DNA of 64,000 bases from Warburgia ugandensis (GCA_035236585.1 CP141126.1:13963001-14027000), one strand, 5' to 3'; shown: positions 12,168 to 23,475, numbered from the stretch's first letter. Program-made: numbers and translations. The notes: generated by a model not told the origin, from the sequence alone.

Positions 12168-12284
12168 GTACAATTCACACTTTTTTGCTCTACCCATGAA
12201 TTATCCAGTAATAAGTCTTTTCACAATAAGATCTACCCATATAGTGACGGCATTTAATTATGAAGGTTGGCTAGGTAGCTAACC

Positions 12285-12660
12285 TTGTTAGTCCGTTCTT
12301 GCCACATATGAAATTGAGCACAATTTTGTAAAGAAATACCTCACTTCTTTCTCGAGAAAGATGGAAAACATGCTCAATATCATTTGATTGAATAATTACC
12401 TCAGCTCCTTGTTGTTTGAAGAAACCACTTGATTTCACTTTCTCTCTTTTTTTAACAATACCAAGTCGGGTTCTTCTCCTACCACTATCAAATAGAACAT
12501 GCTGAACAAAATCCTCTTCCTAGAAAACTTGCTCAATTTAGATCGGGAAAATTAATCATACAGATTTTATGAAACCAAGTGGGAGTGAAACAATCAACCT
12601 ATTGATATTGGAAGACCAAAAAGATTCTTCCAATGTATCATCTCTGGGTCCAATGGAATT
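12285..12660 (-). pseudogene. ycf2: Plastid ycf2 fragments
   Basis: The minus strand contains GFFKQQGAEVIIQSNDIEHV followed by FHLS and, after a shift, LNFIC-like sequence. This matches an internal region of the giant plastid protein Ycf2. Upstream on the same strand (12560-12660) is [11 protein letters not shown] followed by NRLIVSL, which also fits Ycf2 and lies N-terminal to the first piece. Order is kept with a deletion between them. Confidence 0.75.
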
Positions 12661-12977
12661 TATATCGTACCAGTCTCTACTGGGAGTTATTACTCATTTT
12701 TGAACTTGTTGTTTTATTTTTCAATTATTTTTTCAATCGATAGAAAGAAAGAAAATAGTCGAAATTCTCTTATCCCATTCGGAAGGATATCATCCCCATA
12801 ATTATCCATGACTATTTATGTCTCTAGCATGAACACTTGATGAAATGTGGAGGGAAGTGGGGTAAATGGCCAATATTTTCTAGAGTAGAATTAAAACAAA
12901 AACAATGGGCCAGCCTATAATGAGCCTCTTATCCATTCTCATTTGATCGCGGCAAGGGAGCAATTCAAAATAGAAAA

Positions 12978-13118
12978 ACTCACATTAGGTTTAATGATAA
13001 TCAGACTCGAACTAATGACTTCCACCACGTCAAGGTGACACTCTACTGCTGAGTTATATCCCTTCCCTGCCCCCATCGAGAAATAGAACTGACTAATCTT
13101 AAGGCAAAGGGTCGAGAA
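12978..13118 (-). repeat. Plastid trnV-rrn16 spacer, inverted repeat arm A
   Basis: Reverse complement of about 13494-13635. It comprises trnV-GAC plus the leader containing TAGTCAGTTCTATTTCTCGA and GGGGGCAGGGAAGG. Plastid rrn16-upstream sequence extends leftward to about 12920. Confidence 0.8.
12992..13063 (-). tRNA. trnV-GAC: Plastid-derived trnV-GAC copy (probably inactive)
   Basis: 72 bp on the minus strand. The anticodon loop TTGACGT (anticodon GAC) and the TTCGAGTCTGA T-arm are kept. The 3' side of the acceptor stem reads TATCATT instead of TATCCCT, giving mismatches, so the copy is probably dead. It lies in the NUPT block, not in a nuclear tRNA context. Confidence 0.85.
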
Positions 13119-13151
13119 AAAGCCCTCTAGTAGAATGATGCATCGGGAATG

Positions 13152-13224
13152 GTCGGGATAGCTCAGCTAGAAGAGCAGAGGACTAAAAATTCTCGTTTCA
13201 CCAGTTCAAATATGGTTCCTAACA
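13152..13224 (+). tRNA. trnF-GAA: Plastid-derived trnF-GAA copy, anticodon mutated
   Basis: 73 bp starting GTCGGGATAGCTCAGCTAGA and ending GGTTCCTAACA. The anticodon position reads AAA where plastid trnF has GAA, and several arm positions are changed (for example TTCAAATATGG). It is followed by the plastid trnF-ndhJ spacer to about 13390. Confidence 0.85.
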
Positions 13225-13493
13225 CATGGTTAATATATAGATACTCATCCAAACGAATTGATATATATTGGGATCCACATTCTATTTGTTAATAGTCTAG
13301 ATCCATACTTATCCATCTAGGCATATAGAGATATCTCCCATTTTTTGAATGGGTAAAGGGTATATGGATAAAGAAAAAAAAAATGAGATAGGAGCAGTAG
13401 ACAACTGAATCCAATTTTTTCATTATTTTCGTATCCGTAATAGTGCGAAAAGAATGCCCGGCTCCAAGTTGTTCAGGAATAGTGGCATTGAGT

Positions 13494-13635
13494 TTCTCGG
13501 CTCTTTGCCTTAGGATTAGTCAGTTTTATTTCTCAATGGGGGCAGGGAAGGAATATAACTCAGCGGTAGAGTGTCACCTTGACATGTTGGAAGTCATTAG
13601 TTTGAGCCTGATTATCCCTAAACCCAATATATCAT
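13494..13635 (+). repeat. Plastid trnV-rrn16 spacer, inverted repeat arm B
   Basis: Inverted relative to 12978-13118. Plastid sequence upstream of trnV (AAGAATGCCCGGCTCCAAGT) begins near 13450. The arms flank a loop of about 375 bp that contains trnF. Confidence 0.8.
13549..13620 (+). tRNA. trnV-GAC: Plastid-derived trnV-GAC copy, second (probably inactive)
   Basis: 72 bp from AGGAATATAACTCAGCGG to ATTATCCCTA, with anticodon GAC. The anticodon stem has a mismatch (GTTGG where GGTGG is expected) and the acceptor stem another. It is the inverted partner of the copy at 12992-13063. Confidence 0.85.
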
Positions 13636-13639
13636 TACG

Positions 13640-13912
13640 ACTATTTATTCAACAAATTCGATTGATTGATATGAGTTGATTTTCAGTTACAATAGATTGA
13701 CAAAACAATAGCCGGTCCAATAACTGCTTCAACAACCGCAATAACTATAACAAAAATCGAGAAAATGTCTCCTTTTAATTATCGACTATCAAATAAATAA
13801 ATAATTGTTATGAGATTTATATTAACCGCATTCAGTATAAGCTCAAGACACATAAGTGCTCTAACCATATTTCAGCTTGTGATTAATCCATAAATGCCGA
13901 TAGAAAATAAAT
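13640..13912 (-). pseudogene. ndhE: Plastid ndhE, nearly full-length, decayed
   Basis: The minus strand reads FSIGIYGLITS, a stop, then [20 protein letters not shown], followed by LKGDIFSIFVIVIAVVEAVI and ending THINQSNLLNK. This is most of the roughly 101-codon NdhE with at least three in-frame stops. Confidence 0.9.
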
Positions 13913-13934
13913 AGGTTATGTTGCTTATATTTCA

Positions 13935-14105
13935 GGAGAAATGGAAGTTTGGGCTCTATAGGGGTTTGGTGTTGCTCATATTTTACAAGAGATGCTTACT
14001 TATAAATCTAATCATATTAGAGCTTGTTAGGAAGTACTTGATACTACGATCATGGAGGAATACTACCTAACCCTGAGGATGCTCTAGAATCTTTTCAATT
14101 AAAAA
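13935..14105 (+). pseudogene. rpoB: Plastid rpoB C-terminal fragment
   Basis: The plus strand reads GEMEVWAL, a stop, GFGVAHILQEMLTYKSNHI, a stop or shift, then EVLDTTIM-like and NPEDALESF-like sequence. This matches the C-terminal end of the plastid RNA polymerase beta subunit. Confidence 0.88.
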
Positions 14106-14409
14106 CCCTTTCCCAAACTATACAAGCTTCTTCTAAAGCATACAACTTTCTAGATGTATATGATGATATCTAGATAGATTGATCTTCTATGAATCATATG
14201 ATGAAATACTACATGAGTGAATATATAGGAATCCAAATATGTTGAATCACTCATGTTATAATCTTATACATCCTAGGTCTCTGAGATATGATATTTTATC
14301 ACATAAATATATTAATAGTGAGGATAAAAATCATTTAGTACCCCATTACAGATAAACGGAAGCTCAGAGATTCCCTATAATTACAACACATCTGAATTCG
14401 AATCATTTT

Positions 14410-14705
14410 ATGAGCTGGGGAATAGAACTATTAGTAAGTATCTAAGCGAAGAGTCTATTATGGATACAGGTAAACAGTAAATGGTCCAGAACAATTAGAA
14501 AATATTCAAATACCTAAAAGAACCAATTCTATCAGAGTCATTATGCTGGAATTAAGTCGTATAGCTTCTCATTTCTTATGGCTTGGACCTTTTATGGCAA
14601 ATATCGGTGCACAGACTCCTTTCTTCTATATTTTTTGAGAGAGGGAATTGATATATGATCTATTCGAAGCTGCCACAGGAATTCCATCTAATTTCTCATA
14701 TTTTT
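14410..14705 (+). pseudogene. ndhH: Plastid ndhH fragment with internal deletion
   Basis: It begins with GNRTI-like sequence, then after a deletion reads [20 protein letters not shown] and [14 protein letters not shown] stop is followed by ERELIYDLFEAATGI. This is an internal part of NdhH. In the plastome ndhA lies upstream of ndhH on the same strand; here the order is reversed. Confidence 0.9.
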
Positions 14706-14839
14706 CCAATCTTTAATCGACTTCTTCCTTATACAATCATCTGATGAGGTATCATCCTACGGTGTTCCATCGGTCACAGACCCAAACAGTAAGAGTGAAA
14801 TGAAAAAAGGAATGAGTTAAGTTCTAAACAAAGTTTTGT

Positions 14840-15145
14840 GATGATCTAAGCAGAATGTGAGAGATTACCCTTTGATTTACTAGAAGCAGAAGAAGAATTA
14901 GTAGCAAGTTATCAAACCGAATATTTAGGTATCAAATCTAGTTTATTTTACGTTGCTTCTTACCTAAATCTACTAGTTTCTTCATTATTTGTAACAGTTC
15001 TTTACTTGGGCGGGTGGAACCTCTCTATTCCGTACATATTCATTCCTGAACTTTTCAGAATAAATAAAACGGGAGGGGGGGTTGGAACAACAATTGGTAT
15101 CCTTATTACATTATTCCTATTAATTTTTCTTTTCATAGCTTACAG
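14840..15145 (+). pseudogene. ndhA: Plastid ndhA second-exon fragment
   Basis: It contains [20 protein letters not shown], then [20 protein letters not shown] and [16 protein letters not shown], matching NdhA exon 2. Similarity is lost after [10 protein letters not shown], where non-plastid sequence begins. Confidence 0.9.
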
Positions 15146-16845
15146 TGCCGGACTTAGCCGCCACAAATCTTTTCTTGGACTCACAAAAATCGGCAGAGTT
15201 ACACAACAAAAATGCAAAAATTTAATGAGGATCTCGACGCAGCGAGTTGTTATACCATGAGTTATCCAACCATTTAAGAGTCCCGGTAGAGTGGATGCTC
15301 AAAAAGTATGGAAAGAGTCCATTATATACATTAGGATTTTTTAGTGATCAAACGTGTTTGTCAGATTTGAATGCCCTCAAGATAGGTTACATAAATCTCA
15401 CACAACAGTTGCATCTTTAGCGGGGTTTTTCTCATTGAAATATAAACAGTATTGTATTTTTTCTTAGATATGTTTCCATTGGATGAGATTTAAGGGACTG
15501 CAAATTTGGTGAATCGTCTGATTACTCAAAAAATCAAAGGTAGGTTTAACAGGTGCTGTAGTCTCCTTTCACACTTTTTGAGCGTGAACTCCAACCCAGA
15601 CTCTTCAATTAAAGAGACGGCCAGTATAAATAATGATCAGGGTCCCTCATCTCCCGTTTTATCAACACTTCACTCAATTTCATTACCACTTTACAGCTCA
15701 CCAGGAAGGAAACGATGATTTTGTGTTAACTTTCCTTACTTTTAACCTAACCCATTAACTATTTGATGACATCCATAATCATTAACTATTTAATTACATA
15801 TATAATTAATCACCAAATACAAACAACTCTACAGTATATAAGATCCCTCACAACATCTGGCTCTAGCCTCTACCTAATTCCCACTCGCTGTAAAGCATTT
15901 TGGACACTTACACCTAACCTTCAAAGAAGCTAGCCTTTTTGCTAAAGTGCAGTTCCGTATATGAAGCAAAACGACTCCTTCCCTTTTCTTAAGTAGAGCC
16001 ATGGAGACAACTACTTCCTTATCAATTTCTAAGAACGAAAGGAGTCCTGTCAATATCTCAAAGTTTAATGACATCGACTGCGTATCGTACTGTCCGATCA
16101 ACACTAACAATCAACTTCAATTCAATTCAACTTTTTGTTCAGTGGGGTTTGAGGTCTACGTTGGGAGACAATCCAAACCACCAATCAAGTCCAAAGACGG
16201 ACCTGTATGGTTATGTTCCAAAGTTGAATGACCATCTGAGATGCAGTGCATAAAATGGTCCGTTATAGTTCTAAAATATGCATATGTTTCTTGAGCCGTA
16301 TCATTCTTTATAAAGGACCTCTCTTTTCTAATACAACTCATCTTTTTTAATTTGTCTCCGATTTTTTCATTTAAAACCAATCTTTCCAATATTGTGCTTT
16401 AAATCATCCGATTGTCATTGCTTTTCTTCATTCAGGTGAGAGACTCTCCTTGCAGCACTACAATAGGAGGTTTTGGTGCAACCACTGACAAGGTTAGGCG
16501 CCAGGGAATACCAAAGCAATTCTTAGATACTTGATCTAGAAGATCACTGGACAAACATCCAAAGGGAACGGCCCCAAGAAGCAACCTTGGGAGTCATTCT
16601 ACGACAATAGCAATACTCATGATCATTTTATCCCTACAGTCCCCATAAGTGGAAAATCAAAATGGCTAAGGTAAAAGTCTATCAGAAACACATTTAACAG
16701 GAGTATAGGACTATAATTTCCAAGTTCCAAAAATTTCATTCATCTACCAAAACCCTAATGAATGACACAACTTCAACAAATTAAATCACCAAAAAAACAG
16801 CAAAAAACATTATTGAACAAGATTAAACACTCTTCATCCTTTCCT
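15146..16845. other. Intergenic region, no supported gene
   Basis: Several 60-95-codon open stretches occur on both strands, but none has a domain, signal or coding bias I can support. The part next to 16846 should include the 3' UTR of the germin-like gene. Confidence 0.5.
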
Positions 16846-17511
16846 CTACCTCAATCCTTTTGGACTGAACTTCTTCTTCAGCACCTCAATCTCTTTAACA
16901 GTCAGACCAAACGCCTTCTCCAAGAGCTCCCCTTTTATCCCCGATCCAAAAATGGCAAAAGGAATTTTCTCCATTCCCGGGTTCTGACTGTTAAAACTCC
17001 CAAAGATGGTGGCCGGAGTATCACCAACATTCATCTGAAAATGGAGTAGACCCTTGGGAAAGACCATCACCTCTCCTTTACCAATCACTTTCGCGAATAC
17101 CCTGTTTGTTGAATCAACGAAACCCGAATAAATCATTCCTGTTAATACAAATGCGATTTCAGTGGCCCTTGGATGAAAGTGTGGCACGTTTACACCTCCA
17201 ACATCGAGATCGGCGCGTACGAAAGACATGCCTAGAGTGTTAAGGCCTGGAAAAGTGGTGGGGTTCACTGAAACGCCTGAGAATCCTGTGGTGCTGAAAT
17301 TTCCTGGATACTTTATTCCGGCGAAAACGAAGTCATCCACTGTTGTTTCTGATGAGTTCTTGCAAGGGAAAGAAGGGATGCGGCCAGCTCTTTTGGCACC
17401 GGGTTTTACGTCCGGGATACAAAAATCCTGAACCGGGTCGGGGTCTGAAAATGCGATTGGGTGAAAACCGAAGAGCAAAATGAGGAATAGAACAGGGAAT
17501 TCGGAAGACAT
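16846..17511 (-). CDS. Germin-like protein (cupin), single exon
   Basis: An uninterrupted 221-residue protein. Residues 1-22 form a signal peptide (hydrophobic LFLILLFGF). Cys31 and Cys50 are the conserved germin disulfide pair. NSS (52-54) and NFS (71-73) are N-glycosylation sequons. A cupin_1 barrel follows: germin box 2 is VPHFHPRATEIAFVLTG (His111, His113, Glu118) and box 3 is GEVMVFPKGLLHFQMN (His157), together the four Mn-binding ligands. Family members are apoplastic, often oligomeric glycoproteins; some are oxalate oxidases or superoxide dismutases, but activity cannot be read from sequence. Box 2 has HFH where HTH or HIH is usual. Length is typical of the family. The start is fixed by the signal peptide and by a TATA box about 50 bp upstream. 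No intron is needed. Confidence 0.97.
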   Translation of the reverse strand: MSSEFPVLFLILLFGFHPIAFSDPDPVQDFCIPDVKPGAKRAGRIPSFPCKNSSETTVDDFVFAGIKYPGNFSTTGFSGVSVNPTTFPGLNTLGMSFVRADLDVGGVNVPHFHPRATEIAFVLTGMIYSGFVDSTNRVFAKVIGKGEVMVFPKGLLHFQMNVGDTPATIFGSFNSQNPGMEKIPFAIFGSGIKGELLEKAFGLTVKEIEVLKKKFSPKGLR

Positions 17512-17555
17512 TTCTTTCTTCTGTTTTGTATTTGGTCGAATGGAAGGAGAAATGA

Positions 17556-17568
17556 GCCTTTATATAGA
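17556..17568 (-). promoter_or_regulatory. TATA box of the germin-like gene
   Basis: The minus strand reads CTCTATATAAAGGC about 50 bp upstream of the ATG at 17511, implying a short 5' UTR of roughly 15-25 bases. Confidence 0.7.
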
Positions 17569-17599
17569 GGTTAGCGGTTCTAAATTTACAAGAGTAACC

Positions 17600-20500
17600 T
17601 CTACATCAGGAAAATTGACCAGAATGAACTGAAGGGAGATCGGGGCCCATGTAAGTCATCTGAAAGTGCAATACCCATGATCCATGAAGCGTCATTTAAG
17701 CATTCCTTAGTGAAAATTATTGAACTATTAATTTGCTTGTTCGTCTTTATCTTGTGGAAAGGAACATCTGTTCAGCGCGTGACCATCATACCGTGGCTGT
17801 CACTCTACTTGTAATCGTCTCATTGTTATATTTAATTTCGCAAAAAACAAAATTTCATCCCAAGCTCGATTGAAGATTGAAAACTGAACATACCAAATTT
17901 AGGGTGTCATATAATGAAAGTGATGGTTTAACCACTTAATCCACTCTGAAGAATTCTGCAAGCAGTTGTATTTTGGAAAGGGTCATCCCAGGTTTCCTAT
18001 GGCCCAAGTGATCTATTCGAGATCCAATCAGATCGAATGCGAGGTAAGGTCATAGGGCCAGAAGAAGGGAGATCTAAGTGCGTAATTTACCAATTTCTTA
18101 CTTTTAGATATGGTTTGCTTGAGAGATAAGGGAAGAGGATTAGCTCCACTTGCAGTCTGGTTGCCTTTTAGCTCAATGTAGAAGAAGAGAGCGTGGCATC
18201 AATCCACATGCTGATTAGGCTTTGAAGGAAAGAAAACAGAGAGAAAGGGATGGATCCATGGAAGGTATTGAGTGCTTTACATGCTTAGATCTCAAGCATT
18301 CTAGAGAGTAATCTACTGGTTTTGTCCAGGGCCTGAATCATAATCATACAGCATTATTACACACTGTAGTACAGAGGATTGCCTTGTTAATTGAACGACT
18401 AACTAGGCGTTAAATTCATAGGGACAGTTAAATGATGGATGTGCAGTGTTTCGATTGGCAACTGAAAATTACGAGTTTAGCCCCCCTTTCCAATTATCAC
18501 TTATGAACTACGGGTTGCCGCCCATAGAGTTCCCCAGAGTAGATAAACAGGATCCAGCAAATAAAAGATGTAAATCTATAATCTATAACTACTCTACAAG
18601 CCACAGATTATTGCATGGTGGGTGCTAAAATGTGACGGGACACACTATTCCAATGACCCAAACTGTTAGTCTGGTGGGGCGAGTATTGGATTAGTGATAC
18701 GTAAAATTTTTCCTTCTTTCAATATATATAAGCCATTGATATATGATGGTTATATTAAGTAATATAAGCCATTACTTTTTCTTTGCTGACTGTTTATATC
18801 GAGGCCATCAATCAAAGGGCCTAGAATAATCAGATGGTTTCAAAAGTTGGTGTATCATCGATAGCATGGCCTAACATATAGATGGTTAGATCATTGGAAA
18901 AAGCCAACCCTCTTATACCTTAAACTTGATGCAAGTTAAACTTTTTTAAGGATCCAAACCATCAATATGCTAGCCCATGCTATGGATGAGCCGTGCACCA
19001 AAATTGGAAGACATCTTACCTTATATGCCTCCACAAAGTTTTTTTATTGTTGTCTGTTCCTAAGGCAATTCTTTGCTCTGCATCCTTTTTTCTTTTTCTT
19101 TTTTTATCATTCGCTTGTTTATAAATCAGAAATTAACAATTGTCAAACGGACAAACGGGTTCAACTTGTACTTGGGTCAACTATCTACCATGTAAATGGT
19201 TTCGACCAATGAAATAGTGCGACCTACTTATTCATTTGACTCTCATATTTTACAAATGAATTATACCTACTCTACTGCATAACAACTCAATATACCAGGA
19301 AAGTTCTATACGGTTTTTGTATGCATAGATTGATGGTATGCCCTAAAAGGTTGATGTGGGGAGTAAATGATTGGTGACTTAAACGTTCCACCTCTAGCTC
19401 ACATCTTTGCAACAGTACATATTCTCGGTTGGAAAAAAGTAGCGGACAAGCTATTGAAAAAGAAAAAGAAAAATGGAAAAGTAACAGGCGATAGTATACA
19501 ACAAGTTGGTCCATTACTTGAATCTTTGAAAGCGTCTAACTCATAAAACATGCTATAGATGAGCCCTGCACAAAAATCACGACTCATCTGAACATCCTAT
19601 GCCTCTGAATCTTGCCCTAAAACAGACGATGAAAGAATAAAAGTTCAGCAGTTTTTTTTCTTCTATTGAATCGTAAAATTTATTATTTAGAGATCAAGGA
19701 TATCTACGTCAGAACCATCTGCTCGGACTCTCAATTTTCCCTTAAATCAATTAACACTAAGAGAATTGAAGTTCAAAGTTGCATTTATTAATGGTAGAAT
19801 TTATAAATATAGATTGAGGAGATCAACACTATAGCCATTCAAAGTGCCAACACTCACCACCAAAACATAGAACAATGAGAATAGCTTTAGGGCAGGTGTG
19901 TCTCGAGAATATGTATATGGAAAGGTAATATATATTTTGTGTGAGTTACCAGTTTTAAAAAAAAAAAAGAAGTGGTGGGCCAAAAACCTAATCTGAAGCA
20001 GCAGCCTTTCACTTGCCAAACTGTATGGAAGAGAGAGATCCTTGTATTCTCCACCCAAAAGTTGATTCTATCAACCTAATGCCTAAAATGCTAAGGTAAA
20101 TCACCTCCAAGAATGGCCATCTGCTAACGTTAAGCGAAGAGAAGATCTAACATCCTACAAACATTTATTCAATTCAACGGTTTTCCTTTGACAAACATTA
20201 AATAACTCTTATGTACTCCAAGCAAGAAATATATGCTCATAAACAATATAATAACTCCATGACATATGTCCAACTTTAGAGACCCGTTTTTGAAAAACCC
20301 ATGACTACTAATACAGCAAGGCGTCCTATGAATAAGCTACCCATTGAACTCCACTTGACATTTCTAGCCCTCTAATTTTTTACCTTCCAAGGAATGTTAT
20401 AAAGTTAAGAAAGGTGTGGTGATTAATATTCTCCAGTAATGGCCCCAATGTATTGATATAACTCATTTTTCAAGGTCGCCAATGTAAAATCCAATCTAAC

Positions 20501-22060
20501 AAGAGACTAAGAAAAAAGAAAAAACATAAAAGATCCATCTACAGGCATTACCTTGTTACAAAATCTCACTGGGGCAACCCACTATTTTACATTTTTAGAG
20601 TTATGTTCACTTAACAAGATTCCAACGTCCAATTGAATATACTTTGCCTAGAGAAGTTTAATTTTGTTCAAAAGTTTGCAATTTTTGTTGACTTAGAAGC
20701 TAATAGTAAACTACTTGGACCTTTCATAGACCTATTCCAAGGAAATGTCCAATGAAAGAGTATGGCTGTTCATGTTTTTGGTTATTAGGGGAGGAGGGAT
20801 AACTCTATATATCGTTCCCACGATGAAGTTGATCACTTGGAAGCCAAGAGTGAAATCCCAAGCATACTCTAACCAATGGTCAAATGCAGGAACCTTTTTT
20901 ATTTTGAGACTCAAAATGGTATTAACAAAAGCAATATAGATGGACTTTGACTACAGGTATCAAACAGTAACATTTTGGCAATAGAATTCAAAAAAGAAAT
21001 CTAGGCAACTAAATTCCTTTTTTGGTGGAAGAGTCGATAGATAGACACTCTATGTACGTTTGATAGATAGTTAGGGACTAAGTCTACAGTTAGAGTCCAT
21101 GTTAATAAACTCAACAAGAAGTCAAGTGACTCCTGAAATCAAATTCAAATACTACTATAGTTGATATAGCACAAGTAGCCAACTAATCGGCAATTCTGTG
21201 GCCCTCCTGATAACCATGGATAAGTTTGAGACTGTTCATCTTATGGGTCAGCTATCTGGTCCACTTGTCCATGAAATTCCTCCATTTGTCTTTCAAATTT
21301 TGGGACAGATCAATTAACATTCAAATTAGAAGCAACTATTACCCTTCTAATGTCATTCATTCTACAATGTTGTTTGTTTGGTTATACAAATATGCATAAT
21401 AATTAACAACAACAAACTTCCCCATGTGAACTCTTATAAAGCCACCAATATATGTTACCTTATGGCCCACTCAGTAATCTATTTATGGAAGATGAATTAT
21501 GTAACCCAACTAGATCCTTAGTATTTGAGTTTCTCTCCAAACAAAATTCTTGATTTTATAAATGAATCAATAATTGTTAAGGCTCAATTTTAAATCAATC
21601 AAAGGTCCCATAATATAAATGAATCATCCAAAATCAATGAAATGGCTCCAATGAAGCTCAGATATGGTATCATCACAAGGAATTATGCCTGAAATCTACA
21701 CTAGGAAAATTCTTTGCTTAATTTCTAAATATGTGGCATCTAGTAAGATATCAACCTAGAATTTGCAATCATTTTCTCATAATGACTAATATGGCTAACA
21801 CTATAAGTGAAACAAGATTTCTTTAATAAAGATGGATCTATTATACGATAGAGTGCATATTTTCACTTATTACGATCTAAAATGCAAGTTGGACTTGCTA
21901 TTTTGATCATAGTTTAAAAACTCGAATGCTTGCCTTGATTCAAGAATGAGATAAGTTGAGTTAACAGGAAGTGACTCGTGAGTGACTTGGAAATAGCTTA
22001 TAGGATTAAAATAATATTTTATTCATAGGAGACCATACCTAAATTTTTCACTTCATATGC
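17600..22060. other. AT-rich intergenic region, no supported gene
   Basis: No gene is recognised in about 4.4 kb. A phrase of the type CATGCTATGGATGAGCC followed by TGCAC occurs near 18977 and again near 19550, suggesting fragments of one dispersed repeat. The many short open stretches are AT-rich and lack domain signals. Confidence 0.5.
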
Positions 22061-22064
22061 ACAA

Positions 22065-22215
22065 TTAGAGGTTAGGTGAGTTGGTATGTTTATTGTTTGT
22101 TTATAGTTCTTGAGATCAAACCTTAGTGAAAACAACGTCTTTTTGCTATACAATGAGTTGACTGGACAAGCAACCTAATTTGTTATTGAGGCGACTAACT
22201 CAGACTAGTATTTTG
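22065..22215 (+). mobile_element. Candidate tRNA-derived SINE
   Basis: The A-box-like TTAGGTGAGTTGG is followed 40-50 bp later by a degraded B box (TTGAGATCAAACC). The body contains CAATGAGTTGAC and GACTAACTCAGACTAGT, resembling the candidate at 10690-10890. The ends are not resolved. Confidence 0.5.
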
Positions 22216-22884
22216 AGTTGATGAGCGAATTTTTTATGAGAAAATTTATACAAGAAAAATTTTGAGTTTTTCTTTGTGTAAGAAAAAACTTAATTTTGCC
22301 CTATTAGCAAGAAAAAACTTGAAATCTTATAATATGAGCTTTTTAATTAGTTTGTCGTTGTTCTTTTTCTTACTAACCATACCACTATAAAAATAAGAAA
22401 TAATTGTCTAAAGTTAGATTTTATTATTTTTTCCCATGTTCTTTGCCTTCACCAGTTTTATTGATCATGTCAATTTTTATCTATATTGAAAGGCTTAGTA
22501 TGATTCCTAGGAAAAAGCATGTAATGAAGAAATGTTAAGTATATATTGCCATGATGATTGTATTTTTAACCATAGCATCAATTTTCTTATTATAATAATA
22601 GATGTTTTAACCTAAAACTTCGTGTCATTTTCCCAATTGAACACAAATCTCACTCTAGTATAAGATTCTTATGCAGAGACAGCTGAAGAATATAATTAGT
22701 TAAGTAATAAAGGGTATAGATCAACCATCCACATACAACCTGAGCAAGCAGAATCCAAGCCAACTACTTGAAATGCCCTTACCAATTTAGCACAACTACT
22801 CTACTTTTCTTAACAAGGTTCTGAATTATCCTAGTGGAGTATTTTTATCCATTTCTTTTTACATGCTACAATTTCCAAAATTTA

Positions 22885-22975
22885 GGTTAAACACTTAGCT
22901 GAGTTGGCTTATCTAACAACTAAAAGGTTTCAGGTTCAAATCTACTTAAAATTCACAAAAAAAGTTCTAAAAATT
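22885..22975 (+). mobile_element. Candidate tRNA-derived SINE head
   Basis: A tRNA-like head: A box TTAGCTGAGTTGGCTTA, then B box GGTTCAAATC 40 bp downstream. A-rich sequence follows (CACAAAAAAAG). It is too short to be a complete element. Confidence 0.5.
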
Positions 22976-23174
22976 TTTATTGCCATCTTAAAAATATAAT
23001 TTGTGCATCTATAAAGGTCAAGTTTCATAATCTATTAGAACTCTTCATTTATTTTATGACAGTCAAGACTTGACATTTAGATGTCATTTTTTATTAATGG
23101 TGTTATTTCCTTTATCTAGCTACACTTACTTAATGAGAACCCTAAGATTTCTATACTTCCCAAACTACTATTAT

Positions 23175-23475
23175 TATAACAACCCAAGTTCTAACAGTCA
23201 CAATATTGTCTGCTTTAGGCTTAGCCCTCATGACTTTGTTCTTTCCCAATTTTCCAAGGAAAACTCGCTGTGACCGTTAGAGTTCTTTGAACTCTTATAA
23301 CCAGCATAGCTTCCACTCCCCAAGTGATGTAGGACTAACTCTCAATACCTAGCCCCCGTCCCTCGCCTAAGACTTTTGGCCTACCTCAATCTGTGTCTAA
23401 CCTCACCCAGCTTGTTAGACCCTAGAACGTCACCTCTCCCACCTTAGGGGACATGCGTCCTCGCATGGCCTTTTG
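23175..23475 (-). mobile_element. TRIM fragment: one LTR plus part of the internal region
   Basis: On the minus strand a 170-bp LTR runs from TGAGAGTTAGTCCTACATCA (at 23344) to the end at 23175. It is of the same family as the LTRs at 35644-36896. Downstream sequence 23345-23475 includes the complement of the internal block CCCCTAAGGTGGGAGAGGTG. No primer-binding site or second LTR is seen. Confidence 0.7.

Larger units (their letters stand above)
11245..15145. other. Nuclear plastid DNA mosaic (NUPT), about 3.9 kb
   Basis: At least eleven plastid segments from the large single copy, inverted repeat and small single copy are joined in an order and orientation not found in a normal plastome. 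Coding parts carry stops and deletions. Pieces at 11625-11750, 11940-12010, 12665-12930 and 14105-14405 look plastid-like in composition but I could not assign them. The adjacent sequence on both sides is not recognisably plastid. A mitochondrial intermediate cannot be excluded from the sequence. Confidence 0.85.

Noticed and set aside
13443-13679. 78-codon frame on +
   Set aside because: Overlaps the plastid trnV leader, trnV and spacer; not a protein gene in the plastome.
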